From contig JAAYBJ010000123.1 of the NCBI GenBank assembly GCA_012730105.1, forward strand, positions 1 to 33,542: a DNA stretch of 33,542 nucleotides. The letters run 5' to 3'. The position numbers and the translations under genes are program-made. The notes beneath the pieces were generated by a model. That model saw only the letters and a list, made by a program, of their open reading frames with translations, was not told the DNA's origin and ran no database searches. Shown one piece after another: positions 16,238-24,316 of this stretch (its first letter is position 1; each line of letters begins with the position of its first letter). Source of the stretch: Candidatus Hydrogenedentota bacterium. GTDB lineage: Bacteria; Hydrogenedentota; Hydrogenedentia; Hydrogenedentales; CAITNO01.

Positions 16238-17818
16238 CTATTCCAGTGGCTTCCATTCGATGCCCTCAGGCGTTTCCACAAAGCGTTTGGCGCGGATGCT
16301 TGAACCCGCGCCTTCTTCGTAATAAACAATAAGAATGGAGCCGTCTTTTAAGGTCACCATAGAAGGATAAGCCCCGCCGACACTGTCCACCGGCACGTTC
16401 TCACTCCAGGTCTGGCATTCATCGCGGCTGTAGTGCAGGCTGGTCTGCGGGAGGCGGTGCGCCATGTAGATGGTTCCACTGGGGGAACGGTGCAGGTAGG
16501 GGCAATGCCCGGGAAATCCCATCGCCAGGGAAACGCTCCACGTTTTGCCGCCGTCCTTTGAAACGGACCAACCCATGGTTTCATCGCGCCCTCGCTGCGC
16601 CGCGTACAGTGAGCCGTCTTTCAACTGGATAATATCGGTCTCGGCATCCAGGTTCATGCCGCCATTGTCGATGTCAATGACAGGACCCCAGCTTTCCCCG
16701 TTATCCTCCGAAAAGACCGCCGCGCCCCATCCTTTGCCGTCCTTCTCTCCGTACAACCCCAACACCAGACGTCCATCGGACAGTTGCCGTATGGGGGAAC
16801 TGCAGTAATAATCTTCGGAAATCAACCGGGGCTCGGACCACGTGGCGAGATTATCATCAGAATAGACCATCCAGGTTCCCAGCCCGTCCCAGGGCGGATT
16901 CTTCCCTTCCGCTTTGCGCAAGGTAAAGTAGTTACAGATAATCCGCCCGTTCTTCAGTTGGACAATGGAAGGATCGCGGTCGTCATCGGGCCCGTCGTAC
17001 AGCGTCTGCGCGGCTGTCCAAGTGCGCCCCTCATCAGTGGACAGGCAATAGGACACCCGGCCGCCCAGGGGCAGCTGTTCATTGGGCAGGGCCACATGGC
17101 CGTACCCCGCGTAAAAGACACTTATCAGCCTGCCGTCTTGAAGGCGGCAGACATCCGGAAAGGCCTCATAGCCCCCCGCGCCGGCATCTTCGCACACGAA
17201 GGTGTACGGCCGGGGCGGGAACGTCAGCGGCCCGGACGCGGGGCGCGCCTCCCCAGAAATTACAATATCCTTGACATGGGCGACCCCCTCCCCCGCGTAG
17301 AAGCCGACACGTCCCGAGGCCAGGGCCGCATCCTGAGCCTCGTACAACAGCACGTCGTTGAGAAACACGCGCAATCTGTCGCCCTGGCATTGGACTTCTC
17401 CCCGATGCCATACGCCCGCCGGCTTGTCAAGATTGCCCGCCCGCTTGATCTCATTCCAACCGTTATTCTCATCCGAACGGCACAGGATGGCCTGGCCGCG
17501 GTCATAATGCACATAGTAGTAGTTGCGCCCGTCTTTCGCGCGCACGATGAAACCGCAGGCCAGCACACCGGTTTCCGCGGACTCCACGAGGAAGGACGCC
17601 TTCAAGGACACATCAGTCCATTCTTGGGGCGTATAAAAGGCCCGTGGATTGGATTGGCGGCCGTCCAGCACCAGTTCACCCTGTTCTACGCGGGCATGGC
17701 CGTCGGGAAACATCCAGTTTGACCCGGAAGCCAACTCCACCCTGAGATCTTCCGCGCTCACCAGTGCCGCACAAACAATGAACACGAAAACGCAAACACG
17801 CGGACGCATGCCGAACAT
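16238..17818 (-). CDS. Secreted sialidase-like (BNR/Asp-box) propeller with N-terminal LamG/DUF1080-like domain
   Basis: 526 residues. Signal peptide about 1-22. Residues about 25-190 form a concanavalin-like domain of the DUF1080 (3-keto-disaccharide hydrolase-related) type, with the typical NYYYVHYDRGQAILCR, VWHRGEVQCQGDRLRVFLNDV and GRVGFYAGEG. The rest is a six-bladed sialidase fold with Asp-box motifs STDEGRTW, SDDNLATW, SEDNGESW, SKDGGKTW and the degenerate SRDECQTW. The classical RIP arginine motif of GH33 is not obvious (EAFPDVCRLQDGR in its place), so sialic-acid hydrolysis should not be assumed. AAGGAG lies 6 nt before the ATG. It follows the alpha/beta hydrolase by 62 nt on the same strand, probably one operon. 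Likely periplasmic or outer-surface glycan processing. Confidence 0.88.
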   Translation of the reverse strand: MFGMRPRVCVFVFIVCAALVSAEDLRVELASGSNWMFPDGHARVEQGELVLDGRQSNPRAFYTPQEWTDVSLKASFLVESAETGVLACGFIVRAKDGRNYYYVHYDRGQAILCRSDENNGWNEIKRAGNLDKPAGVWHRGEVQCQGDRLRVFLNDVLLYEAQDAALASGRVGFYAGEGVAHVKDIVISGEARPASGPLTFPPRPYTFVCEDAGAGGYEAFPDVCRLQDGRLISVFYAGYGHVALPNEQLPLGGRVSYCLSTDEGRTWTAAQTLYDGPDDDRDPSIVQLKNGRIICNYFTLRKAEGKNPPWDGLGTWMVYSDDNLATWSEPRLISEDYYCSSPIRQLSDGRLVLGLYGEKDGKGWGAAVFSEDNGESWGPVIDIDNGGMNLDAETDIIQLKDGSLYAAQRGRDETMGWSVSKDGGKTWSVSLAMGFPGHCPYLHRSPSGTIYMAHRLPQTSLHYSRDECQTWSENVPVDSVGGAYPSMVTLKDGSILIVYYEEGAGSSIRAKRFVETPEGIEWKPLE

Positions 17819-17880
17819 ACTCTTCTCCTTTACGTAGTATTGCCGGGACGGCCGAATCCGCCCCGCGTCTTCGATGCATA

Positions 17881-18768
17881 TTACTCCACACTGTGCCGCG
17901 CAAGAAAATCCCGCAGCGCGGAAATCATCTCACGCTTGTTCAGGGTGCTGTAATGGGTTGCCCCGGGAACGATGACGATTTCATGGTTGGCCAGGACCCC
18001 GGCCATATTGTCCACCCCCCGTTTCAGAGGGTCCACGTCCCCGACAATGGAAAGCACGGGCACGGCATTGCCGCGCAAGTCGGATGCCGCAAGTTCCAGT
18101 TCCGCCAGACTGCGCATGACATCAGCCACCGCCTGTTCATCATTGATACAACGAAAAAAACGGTTCATCACAACTATCTGGATACGCCCCAAACCCTTTT
18201 TGCGCACACCGACCTCTTCCAGCAACGATCCGTAATCGCCGTGTGATTCAAGGGCGTTCGCGATTGCCTCCAGCCGGCGCGAACCGTCTTCGTCCCGGTG
18301 TTCCCACCCCGCACCGCACGGCGCCGCGCTCAACAGCCGGTCCGGGTGTTCCGTCAGCAGCTTCAGCGTGATGAATCCACCCATGGAATACCCGATCACG
18401 TGGGCCTTTTCAATGCCCAGATGATCCATCAGGCGGACAACATCTTCCACCATCTCCAGGCCATAATGCTGTTGACCATGCGGTTTATCTGAAAGACCGT
18501 GGCCGCGATTATCAAAAGAGATGACTCGGTAGTTTTTCGCCAGCGCACGCGTAATACCCGGCCGGCGCCAGTTCAAATCCGCGTTCACCGCAACGCCGTG
18601 CACCAGGATGACGGGTGTTCCTTCCCCTTCGACTGTGTAATGCAGTGAAACACCCTTGGCGTCCAGATATTCTCCATGAACACGATGCGTCACACACCCA
18701 GTAGATAGTATGGCGATTATTAAAAACACAATGGGTAGTGTTAAGCGCACGTATTTCCAAGTTTTCAT
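17881..18768 (-). CDS. Alpha/beta-fold hydrolase, probable lipoprotein
   Basis: 295 residues from ATG 18768, chosen because GAGGAG lies 10 nt upstream; the earlier ATG 18786 has no such site. The N-terminus MKTWKYVRLTLPIVFLIIAI followed by LSTGC suggests a lipoprotein signal with Cys25, although Ser at -3 is not ideal. The alpha/beta hydrolase core is complete: HG oxyanion motif (LVHGVAV), nucleophile Ser128 in GYSMGG, acid Asp244 in IVGDVDP, and base His272 in GATHYST. A cap domain lies between about 145 and 225. The family covers esterases, lactonases, C-C hydrolases and haloperoxidase-like enzymes; the substrate cannot be called. First gene of a probable operon with the sialidase-like protein. 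Confidence 0.88.
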   Translation of the reverse strand: MKTWKYVRLTLPIVFLIIAILSTGCVTHRVHGEYLDAKGVSLHYTVEGEGTPVILVHGVAVNADLNWRRPGITRALAKNYRVISFDNRGHGLSDKPHGQQHYGLEMVEDVVRLMDHLGIEKAHVIGYSMGGFITLKLLTEHPDRLLSAAPCGAGWEHRDEDGSRRLEAIANALESHGDYGSLLEEVGVRKKGLGRIQIVVMNRFFRCINDEQAVADVMRSLAELELAASDLRGNAVPVLSIVGDVDPLKRGVDNMAGVLANHEIVIVPGATHYSTLNKREMISALRDFLARHSVE

Positions 18769-18825
18769 GGCAACCGTACTCCTCATCCGAGTTTAATCGG
18801 CGCTCCTGCGCAACTGAATAAGCGT

Positions 18826-18855
18826 ATCATAAACGTGGCATGGCATTTCTTTCAA
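18826..18855 (-). promoter_or_regulatory. Candidate sigma70-type promoter for the hydrolase-sialidase operon
   Basis: On the minus strand, TTGAAA (18850-18855), 18-nt spacer, TATGAT (18826-18831). Expected start near 18819, giving a leader of about 50 nt to ATG 18768. Confidence 0.5.
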
Positions 18856-19045
18856 TCGTAAATGCCCGCACAACAGGAAGCACCACGCCGCGGGGATACT
18901 GACAAAAACCACGCTTGACCTTTTCGGTATGGTTGGGAATAACATCCTTATTTCTAATACGTTAATACCCTGTGGGCTGTACTGGAGTCCGAGGCGCCCT
19001 GCAAAGGGTATTGCGTATTTTTCTTTGAAAAGCGCAAGAAATTAC

Positions 19046-19074
19046 TTGACAGAAAACGGCCGTAATGCTATACT
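19046..19074 (+). promoter_or_regulatory. Strong sigma70-type promoter for the porin
   Basis: A perfect -35 TTGACA (19046-19051), ideal 17-nt spacer and -10 TATACT (19069-19074). The best match to the vegetative consensus in the window, which fits an abundant outer-membrane protein. The remaining upstream part of this intergenic stretch (18856-19045) shows nothing I can name. Confidence 0.8.
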
Positions 19075-19080
19075 TGTTAG

Positions 19081-19282
19081 TAATAAATTGGGTTCGTAAC
19101 AAGAGAATAAAGCGAATCCGCGATTAGAAATAAATAAATTTAGAAATAAGCTCGTTGCCCTTGTATTGCGCAAGGGAGAATAAGAGATAAGTTACGACTG
19201 AAAGGCATCAACGCGCTTTACTCAGAATTGAATGTTGGCACTGTACCTGGAGAAACGACCCATAGGTTAAGGAGAGGCATCT
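19081..19282 (+). other. Long 5' leader of the porin mRNA
   Basis: About 200 nt lie between the predicted start of transcription and the ATG. The leader has an A-rich first part, a hairpin CCCTTG (19158-19163)/CAAGGG (19171-19176) with a 7-nt loop, and ends with AAGGAG 8 nt before ATG 19283. Length and structure would allow post-transcriptional control, for example by a small RNA, but no known riboswitch class is recognised. Confidence 0.5.
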
Positions 19283-20590
19283 ATGAAGCGGAACAGTTTG
19301 GTTCTCATCGTTCTTGTTGCGTCGTTGAGCGGCATCGCTTTTGCCGAGCTGCAAAATGTCGAGATCGGCGGCACTATCCGCATACGCGGGGACTATTTCA
19401 GCCGCGACAGCCTTGGAGACATGAGCTTTATCGAACAGCGCACCCGCCTGAATGTGAAAGCAGATTTCACGCAGGAGGTGAGCGCCTTCATTGAACTGGA
19501 CTCGTACGACGTATGGGGCGAAGATTTTCGTTCCATGTACCTCACAGGCAGCGATCTGCGCGGCAGCGACAATGTCGATCTGTACCAGGCCTATATCGAG
19601 GCCCGGAATCTATGGGACACCCCATTGACAGTCCGCGTCGGCCGCCAGGAACTGGCCCTCGGCAACCAGTGGCTGGTGGGGCTCAATGACACCTCTTCGA
19701 TGTTCTACGGCCTGTCCTTCGACGCCCTCCGCCTGACCTTCGCCAATGATGTGCTCAGCATTGACGCCATCGCCGCGAAACTGGCCGAAAACTACGGCGA
19801 TTTCATGGAAGACGATATCGATTTCTACGCCCTGTACGGCAGCTATACGGGCATTGATTCGGTGACCCTGGACGCCTACTGGATGTTTGTCCGGGATGAC
19901 GTGGGCATTTACGGCGCTGTAGTGGACGGCACCACGGCGGATCTGCATACGGTCGGCCTGCGCGGTTCAGGTGTCATCGGCGGTTTTGATTTCGAACTTG
20001 AGGCGGCATACCAGTTCGGCGATGTGGACGGCGTGCCCGCCTGTCCGCTGGGCTTCGGCGAGGCCGATGTCGAGTATGATTCCTTCGGCGTCAACGCGGA
20101 AGTCGGCTATACCTTCGACGCTTCCATACAGCCCCGTATTTTTGCCCGCTTCGCCTATCTTGGGGGCGGCGACACCGACGGCTGCTGGAGCAACGACCGC
20201 ACCCTCCCCTTCAACCGCCTGTTCTCGAATGTGGAGTACAGCGAATTCCTGGACAATTTCACCTATGACAACGGCGCCTTGTCCAATGTATTGGTTTACG
20301 GCCTCGGCATTCAGGCGTTGGTTACCGAATCGATTGAACTCAAACTGCTGGGCACCTATCTGCAGGCCGACAATGATTATGACGCCGGCGACACGCTGGG
20401 CTGGGAAGTCGGTTTTTACGGCGAATACCAATATACGGACGACCTTTCCGTGCGCGCGGGATACGCCCACTTCTTCGGCGATGACGCCCTGGAATCGACG
20501 CCGCTGGTATGGAACGCGATACGCGTCTGGGGCGGTGATGAAGATGACGATTATGACTACGTCTTCCTGGAAACGGAGATCGCCTTCTAA
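19283..20590 (+). CDS. Outer-membrane beta-barrel porin, alginate-export (AlgE-like) type
   Basis: 435 residues. Signal peptide about 1-21 (…SGIAFA). The mature protein alternates short beta strands: LQNVEIGGTIRIRGDYF, FIEQRTRLNVKADFT, VSAFIELDSYDVWGEDF, then LTVRVGRQELALGNQWLVG, the stretch most like the alginate-export porin family. Strands continue to the end, and the chain finishes with DYVFLETEIAF, a terminal phenylalanine as expected for recognition by the Bam machinery. Two acidic loops (EDDIDF, GDEDDDYDY) could bind cations. It should be a substrate channel in the outer membrane; the substrate is not determinable. Monocistronic, with its own strong promoter and terminator. Confidence 0.88.
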   Translation: MKRNSLVLIVLVASLSGIAFAELQNVEIGGTIRIRGDYFSRDSLGDMSFIEQRTRLNVKADFTQEVSAFIELDSYDVWGEDFRSMYLTGSDLRGSDNVDLYQAYIEARNLWDTPLTVRVGRQELALGNQWLVGLNDTSSMFYGLSFDALRLTFANDVLSIDAIAAKLAENYGDFMEDDIDFYALYGSYTGIDSVTLDAYWMFVRDDVGIYGAVVDGTTADLHTVGLRGSGVIGGFDFELEAAYQFGDVDGVPACPLGFGEADVEYDSFGVNAEVGYTFDASIQPRIFARFAYLGGGDTDGCWSNDRTLPFNRLFSNVEYSEFLDNFTYDNGALSNVLVYGLGIQALVTESIELKLLGTYLQADNDYDAGDTLGWEVGFYGEYQYTDDLSVRAGYAHFFGDDALESTPLVWNAIRVWGGDEDDDYDYVFLETEIAF

Positions 20591-20630
20591 AAATCAGACC
20601 GTGATACTTTAACCCGCAACCTGTATTTAC

Positions 20631-20660
20631 CCGCGACAGCATGCTGTCGCGGTTTTTTTT
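20631..20660 (+). terminator. Rho-independent terminator of the porin
   Basis: CCGCGACAGCA at 20631-20641 and its exact complement at 20642-20652 form a GC-rich stem-loop, followed directly by T8 (20653-20660). It lies 40 nt after the porin stop. Confidence 0.93.
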
Positions 20661-20710
20661 ATACATGATGGGTTGTCCCGTCCTGCGGCGCAGTTTCTTA
20701 CCCCTGTTTT

Positions 20711-20879
20711 AACCTAAAAACGGCAGTTGAATTCTGAAGCGGTTTTCAACCCAAAGGACTTAAAGGACATAAACGACCAAAAGGACAGTAAAACGTTATC
20801 CCGGTTGGTGCATCCTTTAAGTCCTTTCGGTCCTTTCTCTTAAGAGGCTTCCCCAGCGTTAACGCCCGTTTTTAGGTTT
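20711..20879. repeat. 9-nt-period inverted repeat hairpin, copy B, with outer terminal inverted repeats
   Basis: Left arm 20753-20788 is four 9-mers (AAAGGACTT, AAAGGACAT, AAACGACCA, AAAGGACAG). The right arm 20812-20837 reads AAAGGACCG, AAAGGACTT, AAAGGAT on the other strand. Outer arms AACCTAAAAACGG (20711-20723) and its complement near 20867-20879 bound the element. Loop and flanks share words with copy A (GGTGCATCC, CAACTGCCGTTTT), so the copies are homologous beyond the 9-mers. It sits between the porin and the convergent gene at 20893. Confidence 0.8.
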
Positions 20880-20892
20880 AAAGGCACAATCT

Positions 20893-21693
20893 CTACCGGT
20901 AATTTTTTGCGGTCGGGGTATCCGGTCCAACGGTAGCGAAGGTGACAAACATGGCGGGAACAGGCAGGCTGAGCAACGCGTCAGGCCATGGCGGATCCTC
21001 CCGTTCCATTTCCCGGTAAACACGCCCTATCCAGCCGTCCGACGCACGACCCTTCACGTTTTGAAGAGCATCAACGGAGGCAGGCCGAACCGCTCCACTT
21101 GACAGGGTCATCGGGGAAGACAGCGTATCCGGACGGGATACCATGGCATAGAACAAGCGGTCGTGCCTGCGTTTCATTTCCACCCTGAACTCCGCATCCA
21201 GAAAATTGAATGTCAGGCTGCTGGGGTCACTTTCGTAGATAAGCACGGAAACCGCATCGTCCGGCCCCCTCCATTGAAAAAGTTCCAGATTTTCAAATTC
21301 CTTTTCATCACCATCAAGCCATTCCTGCTTGGTACCGCCGCCGCTCGTCGGGCCGGAAAGATAGACGTGCGCCAGCGGCGCATCATAAGCAAAGCGGTCC
21401 CCCGGATCGGAAACATCCGCTTCATATACGAGAACGTGCAGGCTGCCGATGGGGCCATGGGGCGGATCGTCACCCTCGCCGTTATCCACCACGCCCGCCC
21501 AGGTAATCACAAGGCTGCCATAATCTTCACTCCTGTCCTGTACAACTTGTTCTGAAAAAGCGTAAAGGGAACAAGCCAACACAACAACTGTCATCGGCAG
21601 AAAGTTAACCAACACGAACAACCGCCGCGGACGCTGTGCACGCGGTCCTGTCCATGTGTTATTCGCTGGTGCTAAACCCTTTCTCATAATCAT
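20893..21693 (-). CDS. Uncharacterised secreted protein
   Basis: 266 residues; not recognised. A long basic N-terminal region (…GPRAQRPRRLF) precedes a hydrophobic stretch VLVNFLPMTVVVLACSLYAF that would serve as signal peptide or anchor. The mature part is predominantly beta-like and acidic: YGSLVITWAGVV, IGSLHVLVYEADVSDPGD, ELFQWRGPDDAVSVLIYESDP. The paired V-L-V/I-Y-E strands followed by acidic turns faintly recall a C2-type sandwich, but this is only an impression. Start ATG 21693 is the first after an in-frame stop; no good Shine-Dalgarno is seen for it or for the internal ATG at residue 34. Convergent with the porin; no operon partner. Confidence 0.6.
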   Translation of the reverse strand: MIMRKGLAPANNTWTGPRAQRPRRLFVLVNFLPMTVVVLACSLYAFSEQVVQDRSEDYGSLVITWAGVVDNGEGDDPPHGPIGSLHVLVYEADVSDPGDRFAYDAPLAHVYLSGPTSGGGTKQEWLDGDEKEFENLELFQWRGPDDAVSVLIYESDPSSLTFNFLDAEFRVEMKRRHDRLFYAMVSRPDTLSSPMTLSSGAVRPASVDALQNVKGRASDGWIGRVYREMEREDPPWPDALLSLPVPAMFVTFATVGPDTPTAKNYR

Positions 21694-21874
21694 GTTACCC
21701 GTAGATTCGCCTTTACTCCGGTTCTTTCACTTCAGCCCTCCTTGTATAGACTATCGTTTGCGGAAATCCGCTACGATTAAAAGTGGCATAAAATACGCTA
21801 AGGTAAACTTCCAAAATATCTGCAGGTGTAAGGATACCTTTTACGCGAGAAACCACAGGGCAAATATGCACTTC

Positions 21875-21903
21875 TTGACATAGTTGGAAAAAGCGATTAT
21901 GAT
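21875..21903 (+). promoter_or_regulatory. Sigma70-type promoter for the first tandem lipoprotein
   Basis: TTGACA (21875-21880), 17-nt spacer, TATGAT (21898-21903). Predicted leader about 140 nt. The rest of the gap 21694-21874 holds nothing else I can name. Confidence 0.75.
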
Positions 21904-22050
21904 AGCCGCCAAGGGAACAATGAAAATTGAAAGCAAATTAATATCATTATGAGAAAAACGAGATGAGTTAAAAAGTTGAGTTGTATGTTAAAGATAGGGG
22001 CATGCCCCATACGTTGGATAACACGAAGTTAACCCACAGGAGAAACGACA

Positions 22051-22593
22051 ATGAATTCATGGTTGAGAAAAGGAATGCTGCTGGGGATGCTGGCCGTAAT
22101 GGCGCTGACCGTCATGGGATGCCAGCAAAACCAATTGGTAGGCAAATGGGAGTGCATCGCCTATAATGAGGGCAATACTGCGGCAAATTTACTCAATGAA
22201 GTGTTTGTGTTCAACCAGGACGGTACCTTTACCTGGACATCGTCCATGGTCCTTCCGAGAAGAATCATTTACGGCACCTACACCACCAATGCCCAGGCAA
22301 ATCCTTTAACCATCGACGTTGTATTCACCAAGTACAGCATAAACGGCTTGGAAACAGACATTCAGGATGTTACCTCCCTGGGTGTGTACAAATTCACAGG
22401 GTCGGGCAACACGCAGCGCCTCTACATGAATCATTTCGGCGGGGCAACACGCCCCTCAGCCAGCACACTGGACAAGGAAGTGGGGCCAGTATGGGTCGGC
22501 AACAAGGTCAACGAAAAATGGCTTGACCTGGCTGAAAAAGGACTGGATATGCTTCTTGGGGCGTGGGGTGTTTCAGTCTTTGCGGGATCATAA
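22051..22593 (+). CDS. Small lipoprotein with lipocalin-like GKWEC domain, paralog 1
   Basis: 180 residues. A lipoprotein signal with lipobox VMGC (Cys24) is preceded by a positive n-region MNSWLRKG. The mature chain opens with LVGKWECIAY, then FVFNQDGTFTW and IIYGTYTTN, the usual order of bacterial lipocalin-like domains (G-K-W at the first strand, DGTF hairpin, Y-G-T-Y). The C-terminal 50 residues (GPVWVGNKVNEKWLDLAEKG) look helical. Function unknown; ligand binding or envelope maintenance are family-level guesses. AGGAG stands 8 nt before ATG. The next gene encodes a same-length paralog. Confidence 0.85.
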   Translation: MNSWLRKGMLLGMLAVMALTVMGCQQNQLVGKWECIAYNEGNTAANLLNEVFVFNQDGTFTWTSSMVLPRRIIYGTYTTNAQANPLTIDVVFTKYSINGLETDIQDVTSLGVYKFTGSGNTQRLYMNHFGGATRPSASTLDKEVGPVWVGNKVNEKWLDLAEKGLDMLLGAWGVSVFAGS

Positions 22594-22640
22594 CCAGCCA
22601 GCGTAGTTTCTGGCGGGCCGGTATAGTTGTTATATCAAAC

Positions 22641-22690
22641 GGGAACCGTAGCCGGGGCGGAAATTACGGTTGCGGTTCCTGTTTCATTTT
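22641..22690 (+). terminator. Probable terminator after lipoprotein 1
   Basis: GGAACCG (22642-22648) pairs with CGGTTCC (22673-22679), extended imperfectly by GCC/GGT bases, followed by TGTTTCATTTT. Stem is good, T tract interrupted. Confidence 0.5.
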
Positions 22691-22961
22691 ATCGAACGAA
22701 CACCCTGCCCATCGTTTTCCGCCAAGTCAACCACGAAATGAACCGGCACGGCAACTATATCCGGGAGCATACAGGACGTCATGTAGAACAGACGTGTTTC
22801 CCTGCCCGTGGGATCTTCTCAGTCAGTATGTTGATTCAAAACAAACAGCCCCTCAATAAACCCAAAGAACATTGTAATCAGAACTGTATGAAGCGCCAAC
22901 GGCTATGCATCTAAGCGTGCCATACAGTCACCAAATCCGGTCTGACCTGACAAAAGTACCC

Positions 22962-22990
22962 TTGATATTATCCTTTAAAACGATTACAAT
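22962..22990 (+). promoter_or_regulatory. Candidate promoter for the second tandem lipoprotein
   Basis: TTGATA (22962-22967), 17-nt spacer, TACAAT (22985-22990). Predicted leader about 155 nt. Together with the terminator-like hairpin upstream this suggests the two paralogs are transcribed separately. The remaining bases of the 560-nt gap show no gene. Confidence 0.6.
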
Positions 22991-23155
22991 TTTTTTATTA
23001 AGGGATAAAGACTGCAAACAAGGTGCAAGTATGCTTAAAAATATGTGCGAGCGTGCAACACACCCAAAAATATTTCGAAACCCTGATCCGCGGAAAGAAT
23101 CATGGGCGCCTTCATGTCCCGGGTAACATAAAGTCAATCAATAGGAAAAACATCA

Positions 23156-23698
23156 ATGAATTCATGGTTAAGAAAAGGAATGTTGGCGGCGTTGTTGGCT
23201 GTATTGTTGTTGACTGTGATGGGATGCCAGCAGAACCCGCTAATCGGCAAATGGGAGTGCATCGCTTATGCCAACGGCAATACAGCAGCGAACCTGCTCA
23301 ATGAAGTGTTTGTGTTCAACCAGGACGGCACCTTTACCTGGATAACCTCACGGTCACTCCCGAGAAAGACATTTTATGGCACTTACACGGTCAATACACA
23401 GGCAAATCCTTTCAGTATAGATGTTATCATCACCAAGTACAGCACAAACGGCTTGGAAACCGACATCCCGGATGTTAGCTCCCTGGGGGTGTATAAGTTT
23501 ACAGGCTCGGGCGACACGCAACGCCTCTATCTGAATCATACCGGCGGGGCAACGCGCCCATCCGCCAGCACGTTGGATAAAGAAGTGGGCCCGGTATGGG
23601 TAGGCAACAAGGTCAACGAAAAATGGCTTGACCTGGCTGAAAAAGGACTGGACACGCTACTTGGCGCATGGGGAGTTTCGGCTTTTTCAGGCTCATAA
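23156..23698 (+). CDS. Small lipoprotein with lipocalin-like GKWEC domain, paralog 2
   Basis: 180 residues aligning without gaps to the gene at 22051; I count 31 differences, about 83 percent identity. Lipobox VMGC (Cys24), LIGKWECIAY, FVFNQDGTFTW and FYGTYTVN are all kept. Differences concentrate in the signal peptide and in residues 63-130, while 130-166 are identical. The about 40 bases before each ATG are also similar, so the duplication included the ribosome binding region; here it is AGGA, weaker than the AGGAG of paralog 1. Same functional uncertainty as paralog 1. Confidence 0.85.
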   Translation: MNSWLRKGMLAALLAVLLLTVMGCQQNPLIGKWECIAYANGNTAANLLNEVFVFNQDGTFTWITSRSLPRKTFYGTYTVNTQANPFSIDVIITKYSTNGLETDIPDVSSLGVYKFTGSGDTQRLYLNHTGGATRPSASTLDKEVGPVWVGNKVNEKWLDLAEKGLDTLLGAWGVSAFSGS

Positions 23699-23740
23699 TC
23701 TGAAAAGGGATGCCAAGACTGAAATAGACTGCAAAAAAAA

Positions 23741-23826
23741 CCAAAAGGACTTAAGGGACTTAAAGGACGCACGAATCAGGAGTGCGTTCCGCCGTCCTTT
23801 GAGTCCTTTATGTCCTTTAAGTCCCT
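23741..23826. repeat. 9-nt-period inverted repeat hairpin, copy C
   Basis: Left arm 23744-23770: AAAGGACTT, AAGGGACTT, AAAGGACGC. The right arm 23793-23826 reads on the other strand AGGGACTT, AAAGGACAT, AAAGGACTC, AAAGGACGG. Loop about 22 nt. It lies just after lipoprotein 2, facing the convergent ATP-grasp gene. Confidence 0.8.
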
Positions 23827-23964
23827 ACGCTTCGTCCGGGACTTCGTCGGGAAGAAGGGGCGCCTTCGGTGCAACCAAAATGCAGTATCTCTGTCAGAAA
23901 GAAACACATGGAATACGCCTGTATCAACGTATTTCTCGTTTCCTTATAAACAACCTTAAGCACC

Positions 23965-24202
23965 GTCATTCCGGTTTTTTCGCGGCTGTTGACCTGCATC
24001 GAAGAATGGCACTGGACAAGGCGAAAAAGACCGGAATCCAGATTCAGCCTGCTACAATGAATACCCATCTTCCCTTCTTAAAAAATACAGATTACGTGGG
24101 TTGTTCTTCACACGCGGCTTCCGAAGATAGATTCCGGTCTTTTCGCGGCCTGGCACACCCTTCGATATACGCCCTTTTCTTACCGCGAAAAACCGGAATG
24201 AC
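23965..24202. repeat. Nested REP/MITE-like inverted repeat element
   Basis: GTCATTCCGG followed by TTTTTTCGCGG (23965-23985) is repeated inverted at 24183-24202. Inside, GCGAAAAAGACCGGAATC (24021-24038) matches inverted GATTCCGGTC plus TTTTCGCGG (24130-24148). Thus two hairpin units lie head to head. The pattern is analogous to the GTCATTCC…GGAATCCAG intergenic repeats common in Proteobacteria. No gene is supported in 23699-24316. Confidence 0.75.
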
Positions 24203-24316
24203 GCGTTGTTTCTGGGTTTTTGAACTAAATTAAAACATGACACCCCTCTTGGTTACGTATACTTAAAACAGAACGCGTAATTAATTGTCAGCGAAATGGT
24301 CTTTTAGTCCCCTGGC

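Noticed and set aside
16238-17818. True GH33 sialidase
   Set aside because: Asp-boxes are clear but the RIP arginine motif is not evident; called sialidase-like only.
19228-19494. Open frame starting in the porin leader
   Set aside because: It overlaps the porin in another frame, has no ribosome binding site, and is rich in Arg, Cys and His as shadows are.
22594-23155. Small genes in the spacer between the two lipoproteins
   Set aside because: Short frames there have no ribosome binding sites and overlap the terminator-like hairpin and promoter.
23628-24233. 201-codon open frame over the end of lipoprotein 2
   Set aside because: Begins inside the lipoprotein in another frame and runs through hairpin copy C and the nested repeat; no coding character.
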